DNA of 19,371 bases from an uncultured Geobacter sp. (GCA_937886325.1 CALABV010000153.1:1-19371), one strand, 5' to 3'; counted from the first letter of the stretch, positions 8,032-16,109 are shown. The notes: a model not told the origin generated them from the letters alone. A program made the numbers and translations.

Positions 8032-9155
8032 TCGGAAAAAAAACGGACCTCGATGATGTCCTCCGTGCTGCACGTTCCCCCGGCATAGGCATTTGTGCAC
8101 TCCCGGCATATTGCCATATCCCTGTAATCCCGCCGGAATCGTCGACGGAAGGAGCGATACTTCTCACCGCTCCAGATCTCTTTCATGCTTGCGTGCGCCA
8201 GATTTCCAAGGGGATTTTTCTCATGCGGGTCGAACGTACAGGGACAGACGACGCCGCTCCAATGAACAGTCGGGTTGTTCCATGGCGTTTTGCACGGATT
8301 ACGCAATCGGCGGATACGTCGGCCGGTCCCGTCATCCTGGCGGAACCTTTGATAGGAAGGGTTCATGGGCGTAAATTCTTCATCGGCGCCCGCTTCCCGC
8401 TCCCGGATGTTGTCAAAAGGGCACAGAGCCCTGACGGCCGCTGCGTCAACCCCGAGAGTTTCGGCCATCCGACCGAAATCGGGTATTTCATGTTCATTAT
8501 GCTTCATTGCGATGAAGCGGAGATTCACCAGCGGATGACTGGAGTCCATCTCCCGTTTTTTTGCAACCAGAGCCCGTACCCCCTCAAGCACCCTTTCCAG
8601 AGAGCCTCCGCAACGATACTGCTCGTACGTCTGCTGGGTTACTCCATCCACGGCGACAATCAACGTGTCGAGTCCGGACCGGATCAACCTTTCAGCGTAT
8701 CCGGCATTCGCCAGCATATGCCCGTTCGTGCTGCATACCACCCGCATTCCCCGTTGGCGCGCATGGGATATCATGTCGAAGATGCGCGGATGCAGGAACG
8801 GCTCCCCCCAATCCCACAACAGGAGCAGAAAGACCGACCCGGCGGTTTCATCGACGATTTTCGTGAAAAGCCCGTATTCCATATACCCTGAGTCCCGCTG
8901 CATTCCGGTTGTCACCGGGCACAGGGCGCATCGCAGGTTGCAGAGATTGGTCCCCTCGATCTGAAGGTGTGTCGGCCCTCCCCACGGCCTCTCCGGGCGA
9001 AAAAAGACGGAAGCCTCAACCAGTATCCAGTTCAGAATCTTCCGTAGCGGCACGCCCTCGAAATGATAGGAAATCCCGTCGCATGGTATTTCCACACGCC
9101 TCGTTATCAGCGCCTCTATCGCAGAAATCGCTTTTCCCATAAAAGAACGCCGCAT
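8019..9155 (-). CDS. Radical SAM/SPASM domain protein, second in the cluster
   Basis: A 378-residue protein. CxxxCxxC is at C72, C76 and C79 (TNLCNLRCALCP). The SAM motif is WGEP in LLLWDWGEPFLHP rather than GGEP, a form common in SPASM proteins of this group. MRVVCSTNGHML, TLIVAVDGVTQQTYEQYR and a C-terminal segment follow with CKTPW, VVCPCTFD, LGNLAHASMKEIW, then CRECTNAYAGGTC. These are typical SPASM auxiliary-cluster cysteines. It is not closely similar to the radical SAM protein at 1493-2584. The start is set by GAGGAAGG five bases before an ATG at 9155; an earlier in-frame start near 9203 has no such site. The gene ends in its own terminator and has a 334-base leader region, so it may be its own transcription unit. 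Substrate unknown. Confidence 0.85.
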   Translation of the reverse strand: MRRSFMGKAISAIEALITRRVEIPCDGISYHFEGVPLRKILNWILVEASVFFRPERPWGGPTHLQIEGTNLCNLRCALCPVTTGMQRDSGYMEYGLFTKIVDETAGSVFLLLLWDWGEPFLHPRIFDMISHARQRGMRVVCSTNGHMLANAGYAERLIRSGLDTLIVAVDGVTQQTYEQYRCGGSLERVLEGVRALVAKKREMDSSHPLVNLRFIAMKHNEHEIPDFGRMAETLGVDAAAVRALCPFDNIREREAGADEEFTPMNPSYQRFRQDDGTGRRIRRLRNPCKTPWNNPTVHWSGVVCPCTFDPHEKNPLGNLAHASMKEIWSGEKYRSFRRRFRRDYRDMAICRECTNAYAGGTCSTEDIIEVRFFSDPPG

Positions 9156-9225
9156 GCCTTCCTCACCAAGACAATGGGATGCCGTGCACAGAGATGTGAA
9201 CACTGGTCAACCGTTTTCTGAATAA

Positions 9226-9401
9226 CCTGAATCCGTGATGCCTGAATGCCGAGGCGAGCGGAATGCCGGGGTTTGAACGTCGCCGACGCTGTTTCAAGCC
9301 GCTTACGCCGGGTGAGCTTCGCCGGCAGGCACAACCCACACGAATGCAGGAAACCGAGGCGTTCCGAGAAGGCGAATGCATAAAGGCGTCACGGATTCAG
9401 G
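9226..9401. repeat. 176-bp non-coding element with 17-bp terminal inverted repeats
   Basis: The ends at 9226-9242 and 9385-9401 are inverted repeats matching at 16 of 17 bases. In a plus-strand RNA the one mismatch becomes a G-U pair, so the arms pair fully; in a minus-strand RNA it would be C-A. Inside lie two nested hairpins: TTGAA/TTCAA (9273-9277, 9293-9297) enclosing CGTCG-C-CGACG at 9278-9288, and GCCGG/CCGGC at 9307-9311 and 9322-9326. There is no protein-coding sequence I believe in and no clear target-site duplication. It could be a small non-autonomous mobile element (MITE-like) or a structured RNA. Confidence 0.55.
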
Positions 9402-9447
9402 AATCAAGTATATTCCAACCGCCATGAAGACGGAAAAGACAGATTGG

Positions 9448-9481
9448 AAAAAGAAAGAATCAATCCCGGTCGGAGACCAGG
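9448..9481 (-). terminator. Weak terminator-like hairpin after the small membrane-protein gene
   Basis: On the minus strand a 7-bp stem with one G-T pair (CCTGGTC / GACCGGG, 9481-9475 and 9471-9465) with a 3-base loop is followed by a T-rich stretch whose TTTTT (9452-9448) lies about 12 bases after the stem. The distance makes it a poor intrinsic terminator. Confidence 0.3.
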
Positions 9482-9489
9482 ATGAACTG

Positions 9490-9816
9490 CTATTTCATCT
9501 TGGTCCTCAGGAGGGTGATCCTGTTGTAGATCCATCCCACCAGCGCTCCTCCCAGTGTTCCGAAGGCAAAACCGTAGAAAAAACCGATGATACTGCCGAA
9601 AAAGGAAACCCGGTATCCTATGAAATACTGGCTGAGAAGCTGAAGATTGCGGCCGACCTGCTCACCGCCCTTTACAACCAGCCAGTTGGTGGCAATAAAC
9701 AAAGACAGGCCGCACAGTATCCCGGCGGTAAAACCCAGCACCTTTGCATCGAGTATCAGAACCCCGTGCAAAAGCTTCTCGGCATCTTCCTTCCCTCTTT
9801 CATCCCTTGTTTCCAT
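9490..9816 (-). CDS. Small membrane protein homologous to the C-terminal domain of its neighbour
   Basis: A 108-residue protein with a charged N terminus and two to three hydrophobic segments: residues about 24-45 (VLGFTAGILCGLSLFIATNWLV has this role) and 70-98. The central signature is NWLVVKGGxxVGxxLxLLSQYFxGYxVxFxGS. The same signature is in the last 100 residues of the FAD protein encoded just upstream. By hand alignment 36 of 64 positions are identical. I do not recognise a named family. The ATG at 9816 with GAGGGG upstream is preferred over a TTG at 9858 that would overlap the FAD gene by 14 bases. The Gly-rich transmembrane helices suggest helix packing or oligomer formation. A plausible role is a membrane partner or anchor for the FAD enzyme. 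Confidence 0.75.
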   Translation of the reverse strand: METRDERGKEDAEKLLHGVLILDAKVLGFTAGILCGLSLFIATNWLVVKGGEQVGRNLQLLSQYFIGYRVSFFGSIIGFFYGFAFGTLGGALVGWIYNRITLLRTKMK

Positions 9817-9844
9817 GACTGCCACCCCTCGTGCTTCGCTTCCT

Positions 9845-11641
9845 TCACAGATAATCAAAAAATTGCCGCAGCGTCATGATTTCAGCTTTTTTGCGGATAC
9901 GGTACAGATAGAGCGCCAAGAAGAAATTCCGCAGATACGCAAACAACCATCCTCCGAGAAAACCCCAGAAAAAGCTGTAGGAGAATGCGACAAACGAACC
10001 GTGAAACGTTACCGTATATCCCGGAAAGTACTGGGCCAGCAACCGGAGATGGGGGCCGACAACGGTCCCGCCCTTGACAACAAGCCAGGCGGTTGCCAGA
10101 AAGAGAGCCAACCCGGCCGCCGTACCCGTCGCAACGGCGAAAGCGAGTTTATCCATCCGTGAAAAGGTCTGGCCCAGAATCTGATCGAAAACAGCCGCGC
10201 CCCCCGCCTCCTTCTTCTGCTCCTCCAGGTACTCTTCCTCTTCGTTGATTTCCCAGAGGTTGTGAGAAGCGCCGGCGCAGTTTTCCGCCGCCAGAAGGCC
10301 CGTGAGCATGGAGTGATCCATGTTGTTGTAGCGGTGCATGCCGCTCCGTCCGATGGTCTGGAGGTTGTCGAACTCCCCGAAAAAGCCCCGCATCACCTCC
10401 AGGTGCTTCCGGTAATCCTGGTCGTATACCGGATACGCATTGGGCTGCCGTACAACCAGGCCTTCCACCACATCTCCGGAGTTTGCAAGGCCGAGCGCCT
10501 CCAGCTCCCGCGCCGCAAGGGCGACCAGATCCTCGTCGGGAGTCCGCCAGAAGTCATCCCCCTCGTCACAGAAATATTCCATGCCGATGCTCGTCGTTCC
10601 CGGGTCAGGCACCATTGCCCCGCTCCAGTTCCTGAAATTCTGGATACGCCCAACCCTCACCAGGGGGCTGTGGATATAGATCCATTGATCCGGGAAAAGG
10701 TGCTCGCGATTGATGATAAGGACCACGATAAGAAAAGCCCGGTAGGAAAGGCCTTCGGCCGCCTCACGGACACAATCAGGAACGGCGGGTTCCATGAGAA
10801 GGGCCAGCCTGGTGAGGGGGATGCTGGAGATTAGCCTCCCGACCGGCATCTCCCGGAGGGAGCCTTCCTGGCGCACGGTGATGCTCTGTATGCTCTTCCC
10901 GGAAAATGAAATCCTGACCACATCGGAATTGAGACGGACATCGCCTCCCGCAGCCTCGATTCTTTCCTGGAAACGCTGCCACATCATCCCCGGACCGAGC
11001 GGAGGATAATCGAACTCGTTGATAAGACTCTTGGTTTTCTGTGTGCCGAAGACGGCGTTCGTAACCGCCGAAAGGAGCGAGAGACCCTTGATGCGCTGGG
11101 CTGCCCAGTCGGCCCGGATGGTGCTGCAGGGAATCCCCCACACCTTCTCCGTATAGGTTTTGAAAAAGGTTTGATACAACCGCGTGCCGAAGCGGTTCGA
11201 CACCCACTGTTCGAACGTCTCCTCTACCGGATGAGGCTTGAGCTGGGAGGCGAGATAGCTTATCAGAATCAGTATGCTTTCACTGATTCCGAGGTTTCGT
11301 ACCGTATTGGAGATGCTCAGGGGATACTGAAAGAATTTCCCGTTGTAGTAGATTCGGGACAAACGGGGCACCTTGATAAAGGCATCGCCCATCATCTCCT
11401 GCCACAAACGGTTGATTCTTTCGATCTTTGAAAAAAAGCGATGACCGCCGATATCGAAATAGTAGTCCCGGTATCGTTCCGTGCGGGCAATTCCACCCAC
11501 CGTGTCGGATCGTTCTAAGATACGGATACTGATTCCGCGTTGCGCCAATTCGTAGGCAGCGGAAAGACCGGCGGGACCGGCGCCGATAATTATGACGGGC
11601 TCGTCGTTCATACGAAAGAAGGCGGACATCCGGTCCGCCAC
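9845..11641 (-). CDS. FAD-dependent oxidoreductase (UGM/protoporphyrinogen-oxidase-like) with C-terminal membrane domain
   Basis: A 598-residue protein. The FAD-binding Rossmann motif is IIIGAGPAGLSAAYEL (GxGxxG at 20-25), with the acidic strand end ILERSDTVGG and then YFDIGGHRFFSK at 61-72. This last motif is characteristic of the COG1232/UDP-galactopyranose-mutase-like enzymes found in polysaccharide loci. EKVWGIP, PLGPGMMW and a C-terminal FAD loop with IGRSGMHRYNNMDHSM follow to about residue 450. Residues about 498-580 are an added membrane domain (WLVVKGG, QYFPGY, FHGS, GFLGG). The enzyme class acts on sugars, carotenoids or porphyrins; here a sugar or lipid-linked substrate is likely. 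The GTG at 11641 has GGAGGAG four bases upstream; the ATG at 11611 lacks a ribosome site. The next gene encodes a homologue of the membrane domain. Confidence 0.85.
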   Translation of the reverse strand: MADRMSAFFRMNDEPVIIIGAGPAGLSAAYELAQRGISIRILERSDTVGGIARTERYRDYYFDIGGHRFFSKIERINRLWQEMMGDAFIKVPRLSRIYYNGKFFQYPLSISNTVRNLGISESILILISYLASQLKPHPVEETFEQWVSNRFGTRLYQTFFKTYTEKVWGIPCSTIRADWAAQRIKGLSLLSAVTNAVFGTQKTKSLINEFDYPPLGPGMMWQRFQERIEAAGGDVRLNSDVVRISFSGKSIQSITVRQEGSLREMPVGRLISSIPLTRLALLMEPAVPDCVREAAEGLSYRAFLIVVLIINREHLFPDQWIYIHSPLVRVGRIQNFRNWSGAMVPDPGTTSIGMEYFCDEGDDFWRTPDEDLVALAARELEALGLANSGDVVEGLVVRQPNAYPVYDQDYRKHLEVMRGFFGEFDNLQTIGRSGMHRYNNMDHSMLTGLLAAENCAGASHNLWEINEEEEYLEEQKKEAGGAAVFDQILGQTFSRMDKLAFAVATGTAAGLALFLATAWLVVKGGTVVGPHLRLLAQYFPGYTVTFHGSFVAFSYSFFWGFLGGWLFAYLRNFFLALYLYRIRKKAEIMTLRQFFDYL

Positions 11642-11671
11642 TCAACTCCTCCTGTTCGATTCAGGTTAATC

Positions 11672-12679
11672 TCACCCTGCAACGCATATCTTTCCGAAAC
11701 GGAACCGGATATACCCGATAAAGAAAGCAAGCCCGCTGTACAAGAAATAGAGCCAGTGCCAGGGAAGGACTGAAACAGCGAAAGCGATGCCGCGTTTCTT
11801 TCTGAAAAAACGGTAGAGGTCCCTGTTCAATGCCAGAAGAACGATGGAGCACACCAACGCGGATGAAAGCAGCAGGGGAAAGCGAACCGACGCGGCAAGA
11901 CTCAGCAGGAGCAGGTAAACGCTCACCGTACTGATGCGACTGGAAACCGTGAGGTTCAAATCATTGAGAAGCTTCCCCTCCCGCAGAATCAGAGCGGTCC
12001 AGGGAAGCGCCCGGCAGAAAATATCCGCCCGCAGCAGGGAGCGGACTCCCCATCTCTTGAGATGCTTCACCTGGATTTCCTTGACGAGCCGGATGCGGTA
12101 TCCCGCTTTCTTCAGCCGGTACCCCAGTTCCACATCTTCAATGGAGGGACGCTGATACTCTTCATCGAAGCCTCCCATCGCTTGGAAGACATCCCGGCGG
12201 ACAGCGCCGCAGCCGCTCCAGAAAGTCGCCGCATTTTCACGTGACGTCTGGTGCACGAAATGGTGCAGCAGATTCTTGTACTGGGAGAGGAAATTACCGG
12301 CAGCCGGAGCATCATCGTACGAGCCGAACAGCGCCGCAATTCCCGGATCCTCATCAAAAACAGCAAGCACCTGCCGTACTGTTTCAGGATTCACGACCAC
12401 ATCGGCATCTACAAAGAAAAGAATATCGCCTTTCGCCTCCCCGGCGCCACTGTTGCGCGCCCAGGCAGGCCCCCGGGTCTCGGGAAGCATCAGGGTCCGG
12501 GCTCCGTATTCACCGGCAATCTTCCACGAACCGTCCGATTCTCCGTCAGCCACGACGATAATCTCGCATTCTGCGGAAACAGCGGACGCAGCGTGCTCGA
12601 TACATCGCCTGAAGTCTTCACCGCCATTATGGACCGGGATGATAATGGACAGCTTGATTTCCCGCGATGGAACAGACAT
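11672..12679 (-). CDS. Family 2 glycosyltransferase with C-terminal membrane helices
   Basis: A 335-residue protein, first gene of the minus-strand block. The GT2 domain shows LSIIIPVHNGGEDF (10-23), IIVVADGESDGS, GPAWARNSGA, and the DxD motif FVDADVVV (DAD at 91-93). SIEDVELGYRLKKAGYRI carries the ED pair of the catalytic site. The C-terminal 90 residues form two to four hydrophobic helices (VSVYLLLLSLAASVRFPLLLSSALVCSIVLLAL; WLYFLYSGLAFFIGYIRF), so it is a membrane-bound enzyme facing the cytoplasm. The ATG at 12679 has GAAGG six bases upstream. A TTG at 12691 is a less likely start. The FAD gene begins 30 bases after its stop. Acceptor and sugar unknown. Confidence 0.9.
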   Translation of the reverse strand: MSVPSREIKLSIIIPVHNGGEDFRRCIEHAASAVSAECEIIVVADGESDGSWKIAGEYGARTLMLPETRGPAWARNSGAGEAKGDILFFVDADVVVNPETVRQVLAVFDEDPGIAALFGSYDDAPAAGNFLSQYKNLLHHFVHQTSRENAATFWSGCGAVRRDVFQAMGGFDEEYQRPSIEDVELGYRLKKAGYRIRLVKEIQVKHLKRWGVRSLLRADIFCRALPWTALILREGKLLNDLNLTVSSRISTVSVYLLLLSLAASVRFPLLLSSALVCSIVLLALNRDLYRFFRKKRGIAFAVSVLPWHWLYFLYSGLAFFIGYIRFRFGKICVAG

Positions 12680-12977
12680 ATGCGCCTTCAAGAACCCCGA
12701 TGTATCTTAACAATATCTAATTCATTGCCGATTAGTGACATAATAACGACTGCATTCATACAAGAATACACTAGTAAAGTCAAGGAAGGCCACCGGAGAA
12801 AACCCGTGCGACGCAAGTATCCGAGGTAAACTATTTTTCTTTTCGTATCCCTCTTCTTGAGAACTGAAACCGCGTATTATCCGGCACGGTATTCTGCGGT
12901 CGCAGGAATTCCATTGTAAAAGGACAGATTTTTATATACATATGTTTTCCATGCTCGTATCTCTTTTTGGAGGCATC
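12680..12977. other. Divergent intergenic region
   Basis: These 298 bases separate the minus-strand block from the plus-strand membrane transferases. The part at 12700-12780 is A+T-rich and holds the minus-strand promoter. For the plus strand I see TATTAT at 12875-12880 but no -35 at proper spacing. No small gene or operator-like palindrome is convincing. Confidence 0.5.
12755..12783 (-). promoter_or_regulatory. Sigma-70-like promoter for the minus-strand glycan block
   Basis: Read on the minus strand: -35 TTGACT (12783-12778, 5 of 6 to consensus), a 17-base spacer, and -10 TATGAA (12760-12755, 4 of 6). Transcription would start near 12748, about 70 bases before the first glycosyltransferase start codon. 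Confidence 0.5.
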
Positions 12978-14267
12978 GTGCACAAGAACAGCGTTTCCTC
13001 GGGACATCAGAACCGCGCATGGATGAGGAGACATGCAAAGCCCGCCCTTCTCTGCGCTGTGGGAGTCATGTCGATCACGGCGCTTGTCTGGCTCGGATAC
13101 GAATTCTGGAGACTTTTCTTCGATCCGAAACTTCTCTTCGGGAGAAAGGTTGTGACCGGCGGCATTGACCTGAAAATTCTGCACGATTTCGTGCATGGCT
13201 GGTTTTCGGGCGCGCCCGTCTATCATGACGACAATGGTCTGATATTTCCAGCGAGGCTGGCGACCTACCCTCCCGCATCCTACGCGATCACGTGGCCTCT
13301 CCTTGGCTGGCTCGGATTTTCAGGAGCCCGAATCCTCTGGATGGCGGTCACGCTTCTTTCTCTTGCTTTCCTGGTTCGGACTTTCGCCTGTGAAAGCGGC
13401 TCTCAAACTCCACTGGAGCGCGTGTTTGCGGGGCTAATTCCCCTCGCGACATACCCCTGCGGAGCGGCAATCGGAAACGGCCAGTTCTCTATAGTGGTGG
13501 TTGCCTGCCTCATGGCGAGCCTTCTCCTTCTCGCCCGCGGCGAAGCCCGATGGAAGACGGATATCGCGGCTTCCTGCCTGTTTCTCTTCGCATTGGTAAA
13601 GCCGCATATATCCGCGCCCTTTTTCTGGATGGCGCTTTTTATCCCCGGCAGGATGCGTCCCGCCCTCCTGATATCGGGCGGATATTGCGCGCTGACGCTA
13701 CTCGCATCCTTTTGGCAGGAGGCAGGCCCGGTGTCCCTGATCGTGGACTGGCTGTCGCGTGCAACGAATGCGGCGGGCGTCGCCGGGTACGTGAACCTCC
13801 ACATGCTTCTTGCCATCTTCGGCTTGGAGAGATTCGGCCTGTATATATCGCTTCTGCTCCTATCAGGCTTGGGCGTGATTACCTACTTTTGCCGACGCTC
13901 TGATTTCTGGCTCCTTCTCGGCATTACGTCGATTACGGCACGCCTTTGGACATACCACCAGTGGTACGACGATCTCCTCATTCTTCTGTCACTACTCGTT
14001 CTGCTCAGGATTGCGCATTCGTACACCACACGCCCTGGCGCCGCCCGCACTGCCGGAATACTATTCCTGGCAAACATGGTTCTGATGCTGGTTCCGGGCG
14101 GACAGTTCCTGATCCCTCCACCGGCAGACAACCTCTACCTTGCGGCACTGGCTTTCTCCTGGCTGGCAAGCCTGGGATTCCTCCTGCACACGGCATGGAA
14201 GGAGAGAGGGATCCCGGCAGTCGGTAAAAACACCGGAACGGAACTTCCGGACAGTCTTCCTACCTGA
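12978..14267 (+). CDS. GT87-like polyprenyl-phosphate-mannose-type membrane glycosyltransferase
   Basis: A 429-residue multi-pass membrane protein, about ten hydrophobic helices. After the first helix comes a periplasmic loop with GGIDLKILHDFVHGWFSGAPVYHDDNGLIFPARLATYPPASY. A D in the first loop, an x-YH/Y-x-D run and a YPP motif are marks of the GT87 (DUF2029) family. ATYPCGAAIGNGQFSIVV (a GQ motif) and LVKPH follow, also typical. The family uses polyprenyl-phospho-sugars on the periplasmic side to extend lipid-linked glycans. The GTG at 12978 with GGAGG four bases upstream is preferred; an ATG at 12942 lacks a ribosome site. The next gene, also a membrane transferase, begins 91 bases downstream. 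Confidence 0.8.
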   Translation: MHKNSVSSGHQNRAWMRRHAKPALLCAVGVMSITALVWLGYEFWRLFFDPKLLFGRKVVTGGIDLKILHDFVHGWFSGAPVYHDDNGLIFPARLATYPPASYAITWPLLGWLGFSGARILWMAVTLLSLAFLVRTFACESGSQTPLERVFAGLIPLATYPCGAAIGNGQFSIVVVACLMASLLLLARGEARWKTDIAASCLFLFALVKPHISAPFFWMALFIPGRMRPALLISGGYCALTLLASFWQEAGPVSLIVDWLSRATNAAGVAGYVNLHMLLAIFGLERFGLYISLLLLSGLGVITYFCRRSDFWLLLGITSITARLWTYHQWYDDLLILLSLLVLLRIAHSYTTRPGAARTAGILFLANMVLMLVPGGQFLIPPPADNLYLAALAFSWLASLGFLLHTAWKERGIPAVGKNTGTELPDSLPT

Positions 14268-14358
14268 AAAACGGCTGCGATTCCCGGTGCTTCGCGAAAC
14301 CGCGGTCCTTTGCTGAAAAGATGAGTTGTCATATCGAATAGATAAAGAGAAGGACCCC

Positions 14359-16062
14359 ATGAAAAAGAAAAACAAGAAGATAACCACCCGGAAAAGGGAA
14401 GGAACGTCCAAAGCACCGGCCCTCACATTTTCATCATTCGGGTTTGTCGTCGGCCTTTTGATTCTATGTACCCAACCACTCAACGATATCTTTACTGCGT
14501 ACTACTACTCAAACACGCTTCTCTATGACATCATTTCCGAAAGATCGTTCGAAATCCTGAACATGACGACGGGACTGGGCATTGTTATGCTGTCCGGCGC
14601 CGTTTTTCTCAACACATGTTTTTTCAGGCAGAGAAGCGATACGTTCCTTTCGGACACGTACACACGGATACTTGTTATTCTTCTCGGCGCCTTCATCGCG
14701 CTTGCGCTTTACTCCTGTTTCCATAAATATCTCCATAATGACGAAATTGAGCATATTCACAGTGCATGGTACGTGAAAAACGGCTTCATTCCTTACAAGG
14801 AGTTCTTTCAGCACCACCATCCCCTGCTGTGGTACACCATTGCTCCCCTTCTCTCGGTCTTCGGCGACACCCTCACCGCTGTTCTGGCTTCCCGGTTCGT
14901 CATGGGAATGGCCATGCTCGGGATAGCGTACTGTACGTATCTCACGGCAACCGTCGTCACACAATCAAAGGAAAAAGGCCTCGTATCGGTTGTCCTTCTC
15001 TTTTCTTCCTTGATTTATCTGGAAAAGGCCATAGAAGTGCGACCCGACATCCCCCAGGTCCTTTTCGCGATGGTTTCCGTATACTGCCTGTTCCGCTTTC
15101 TTCGCGACAGGAAGGAGACCTTCCTTCTTTTCTCCGGGCTGGCCGCCGGGGTTTCGTTTCTCTATCTGCAAAAGACATTGTTTCTCCTCATAGCGTATGC
15201 TCTGATCTTCCTGTATGGTCTGTACAAAAAGGAAATCAGGATCAGAAGCGCGGCCATATTCGCTTCCGGCCTCCTCCCCCTGTTGCTGGCATTTCTTCTC
15301 TTCATGGGGAGCAACGGCGCTCTCCATGATTACTATCTTACAAACTGGGAATTGAATCTCCATCATTTCGGCTCCGATACCATATCCCTGAAAATGGTGC
15401 GTCCTTTTTTTCATTTTCTAGGAAAGTATTTTCTTCTGGTGATCGTCGTCGCTCCTCCGCTCATTTTGTTGTTTATCAGCAAAAAAACGCCCCGTGAAGT
15501 GAAGCTTATTTCTTTCCTGGCGGTTGCGGAACTGTTTTCCATAAAAATTTTCTCAGTGAACTACAAGCATTTCTACCTATTCGCTCTGCCGCTTCTCTGT
15601 ATCCCCGTATCCCATTATTGTGTCGATATGCTCGACTTCTTCAAAACAAGCCATACAAACAGAATTGCCCTCTTCTGCCTGCTTTTTATCGGAGCCTCTC
15701 CTTTTCTCGTCATTAACTCTCTGCATTCGAATCGCATGCAATTCGAAAAAATCAGGTATGTACTCGACTCAACAAAGGAAACGGACCTTGTCTACGACGG
15801 AGCAAACGCCTTCAACCTTTTCAGACCCGATGTCCACTATTTCTGGTACCAGCTCAAAGTGGGCCTTTCAACCTACAACCGGCTGACCGGCAACAAGTAT
15901 GGGGACTTTGACATGTGCAGACTGATCCGGCACAAGAAACCGAAGATAATTTCAAGAAATCTGCTGGATTATGATGCGTGCGGATTATGGTCTCTCTATG
16001 ATGAGACACCATATAAATATACCTACATACGGCGGGACCAGGCAGGACGATCCGGAGAATGA
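14359..16062 (+). CDS. GT39/ArnT-like membrane glycosyltransferase
   Basis: A 567-residue multi-pass protein with a lysine-rich N terminus (MKKKNKK). The first large periplasmic loop contains YLHNDEIEHIHSAWYVKNGFIPYKEFFQHHHPLLWY: an acidic D-E pair and an HHHPLLWY motif as in the PMT_2/ArnT family, which moves sugars from polyprenyl phosphate onto lipids or proteins. At least nine further hydrophobic segments follow, then a soluble C-terminal domain with DLVYDGANAFNLFRPDVHYFWYQ. AGAAGGA stands before the ATG at 14359; a TTG at 14326 is less likely. Base composition is lower in G+C than its neighbours (a sampled 60-base stretch at 15541-15600 is 38% G+C), suggesting acquisition from elsewhere. 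Sugar and acceptor unknown. Confidence 0.8.
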   Translation: MKKKNKKITTRKREGTSKAPALTFSSFGFVVGLLILCTQPLNDIFTAYYYSNTLLYDIISERSFEILNMTTGLGIVMLSGAVFLNTCFFRQRSDTFLSDTYTRILVILLGAFIALALYSCFHKYLHNDEIEHIHSAWYVKNGFIPYKEFFQHHHPLLWYTIAPLLSVFGDTLTAVLASRFVMGMAMLGIAYCTYLTATVVTQSKEKGLVSVVLLFSSLIYLEKAIEVRPDIPQVLFAMVSVYCLFRFLRDRKETFLLFSGLAAGVSFLYLQKTLFLLIAYALIFLYGLYKKEIRIRSAAIFASGLLPLLLAFLLFMGSNGALHDYYLTNWELNLHHFGSDTISLKMVRPFFHFLGKYFLLVIVVAPPLILLFISKKTPREVKLISFLAVAELFSIKIFSVNYKHFYLFALPLLCIPVSHYCVDMLDFFKTSHTNRIALFCLLFIGASPFLVINSLHSNRMQFEKIRYVLDSTKETDLVYDGANAFNLFRPDVHYFWYQLKVGLSTYNRLTGNKYGDFDMCRLIRHKKPKIISRNLLDYDACGLWSLYDETPYKYTYIRRDQAGRSGE

Positions 16063-16083
16063 CGTATCTCCGACTCCGGATCG
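16048..16083 (+). other. Perfect 10-bp hairpin spanning a stop codon
   Basis: CGATCCGGAG (16048-16057) and CTCCGGATCG (16074-16083) pair perfectly around a 16-base loop holding the TGA stop of the GT39-like gene. No T run follows, so it is not a standard intrinsic terminator. It may protect the 3' end of the message or pair with a factor-dependent terminator. Confidence 0.5.
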
Positions 16084-16109
16084 GGTGTATCGCCTTACCG
16101 GCGTTTCGA

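Larger units (their letters stand above)
9156..9489. other. Intergenic region between two minus-strand genes
   Basis: No credible gene is seen in these 334 bases. They hold the inverted-repeat element at 9226-9401, a weak terminator for the gene ending at 9490, and a possible minus-strand -10 box TATACT at 9412-9407 with no good -35. If that box is used, the whole repeat element would be transcribed as the leader of the radical SAM gene. Confidence 0.5.

Noticed and set aside
9116..9381. 72-codon minus-strand frames across the inverted-repeat element
   Set aside because: They cross the repeat structure and the start of the radical SAM gene in the wrong frames, are Arg-rich and have no ribosome site.
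12881..12896. Sigma-54-like site (CGGCACG ... CTGC) upstream of the GT87 gene
   Set aside because: The GG and GC pairs are 11 bases apart, not the strict 10, and the first base differs from consensus.
14291..14306. Adjacent palindromes TTCGCGAA and ACCGCGGT between the two membrane transferase genes
   Set aside because: Too short for a terminator stem, with no T run or loop. Likely chance in G+C-rich sequence.
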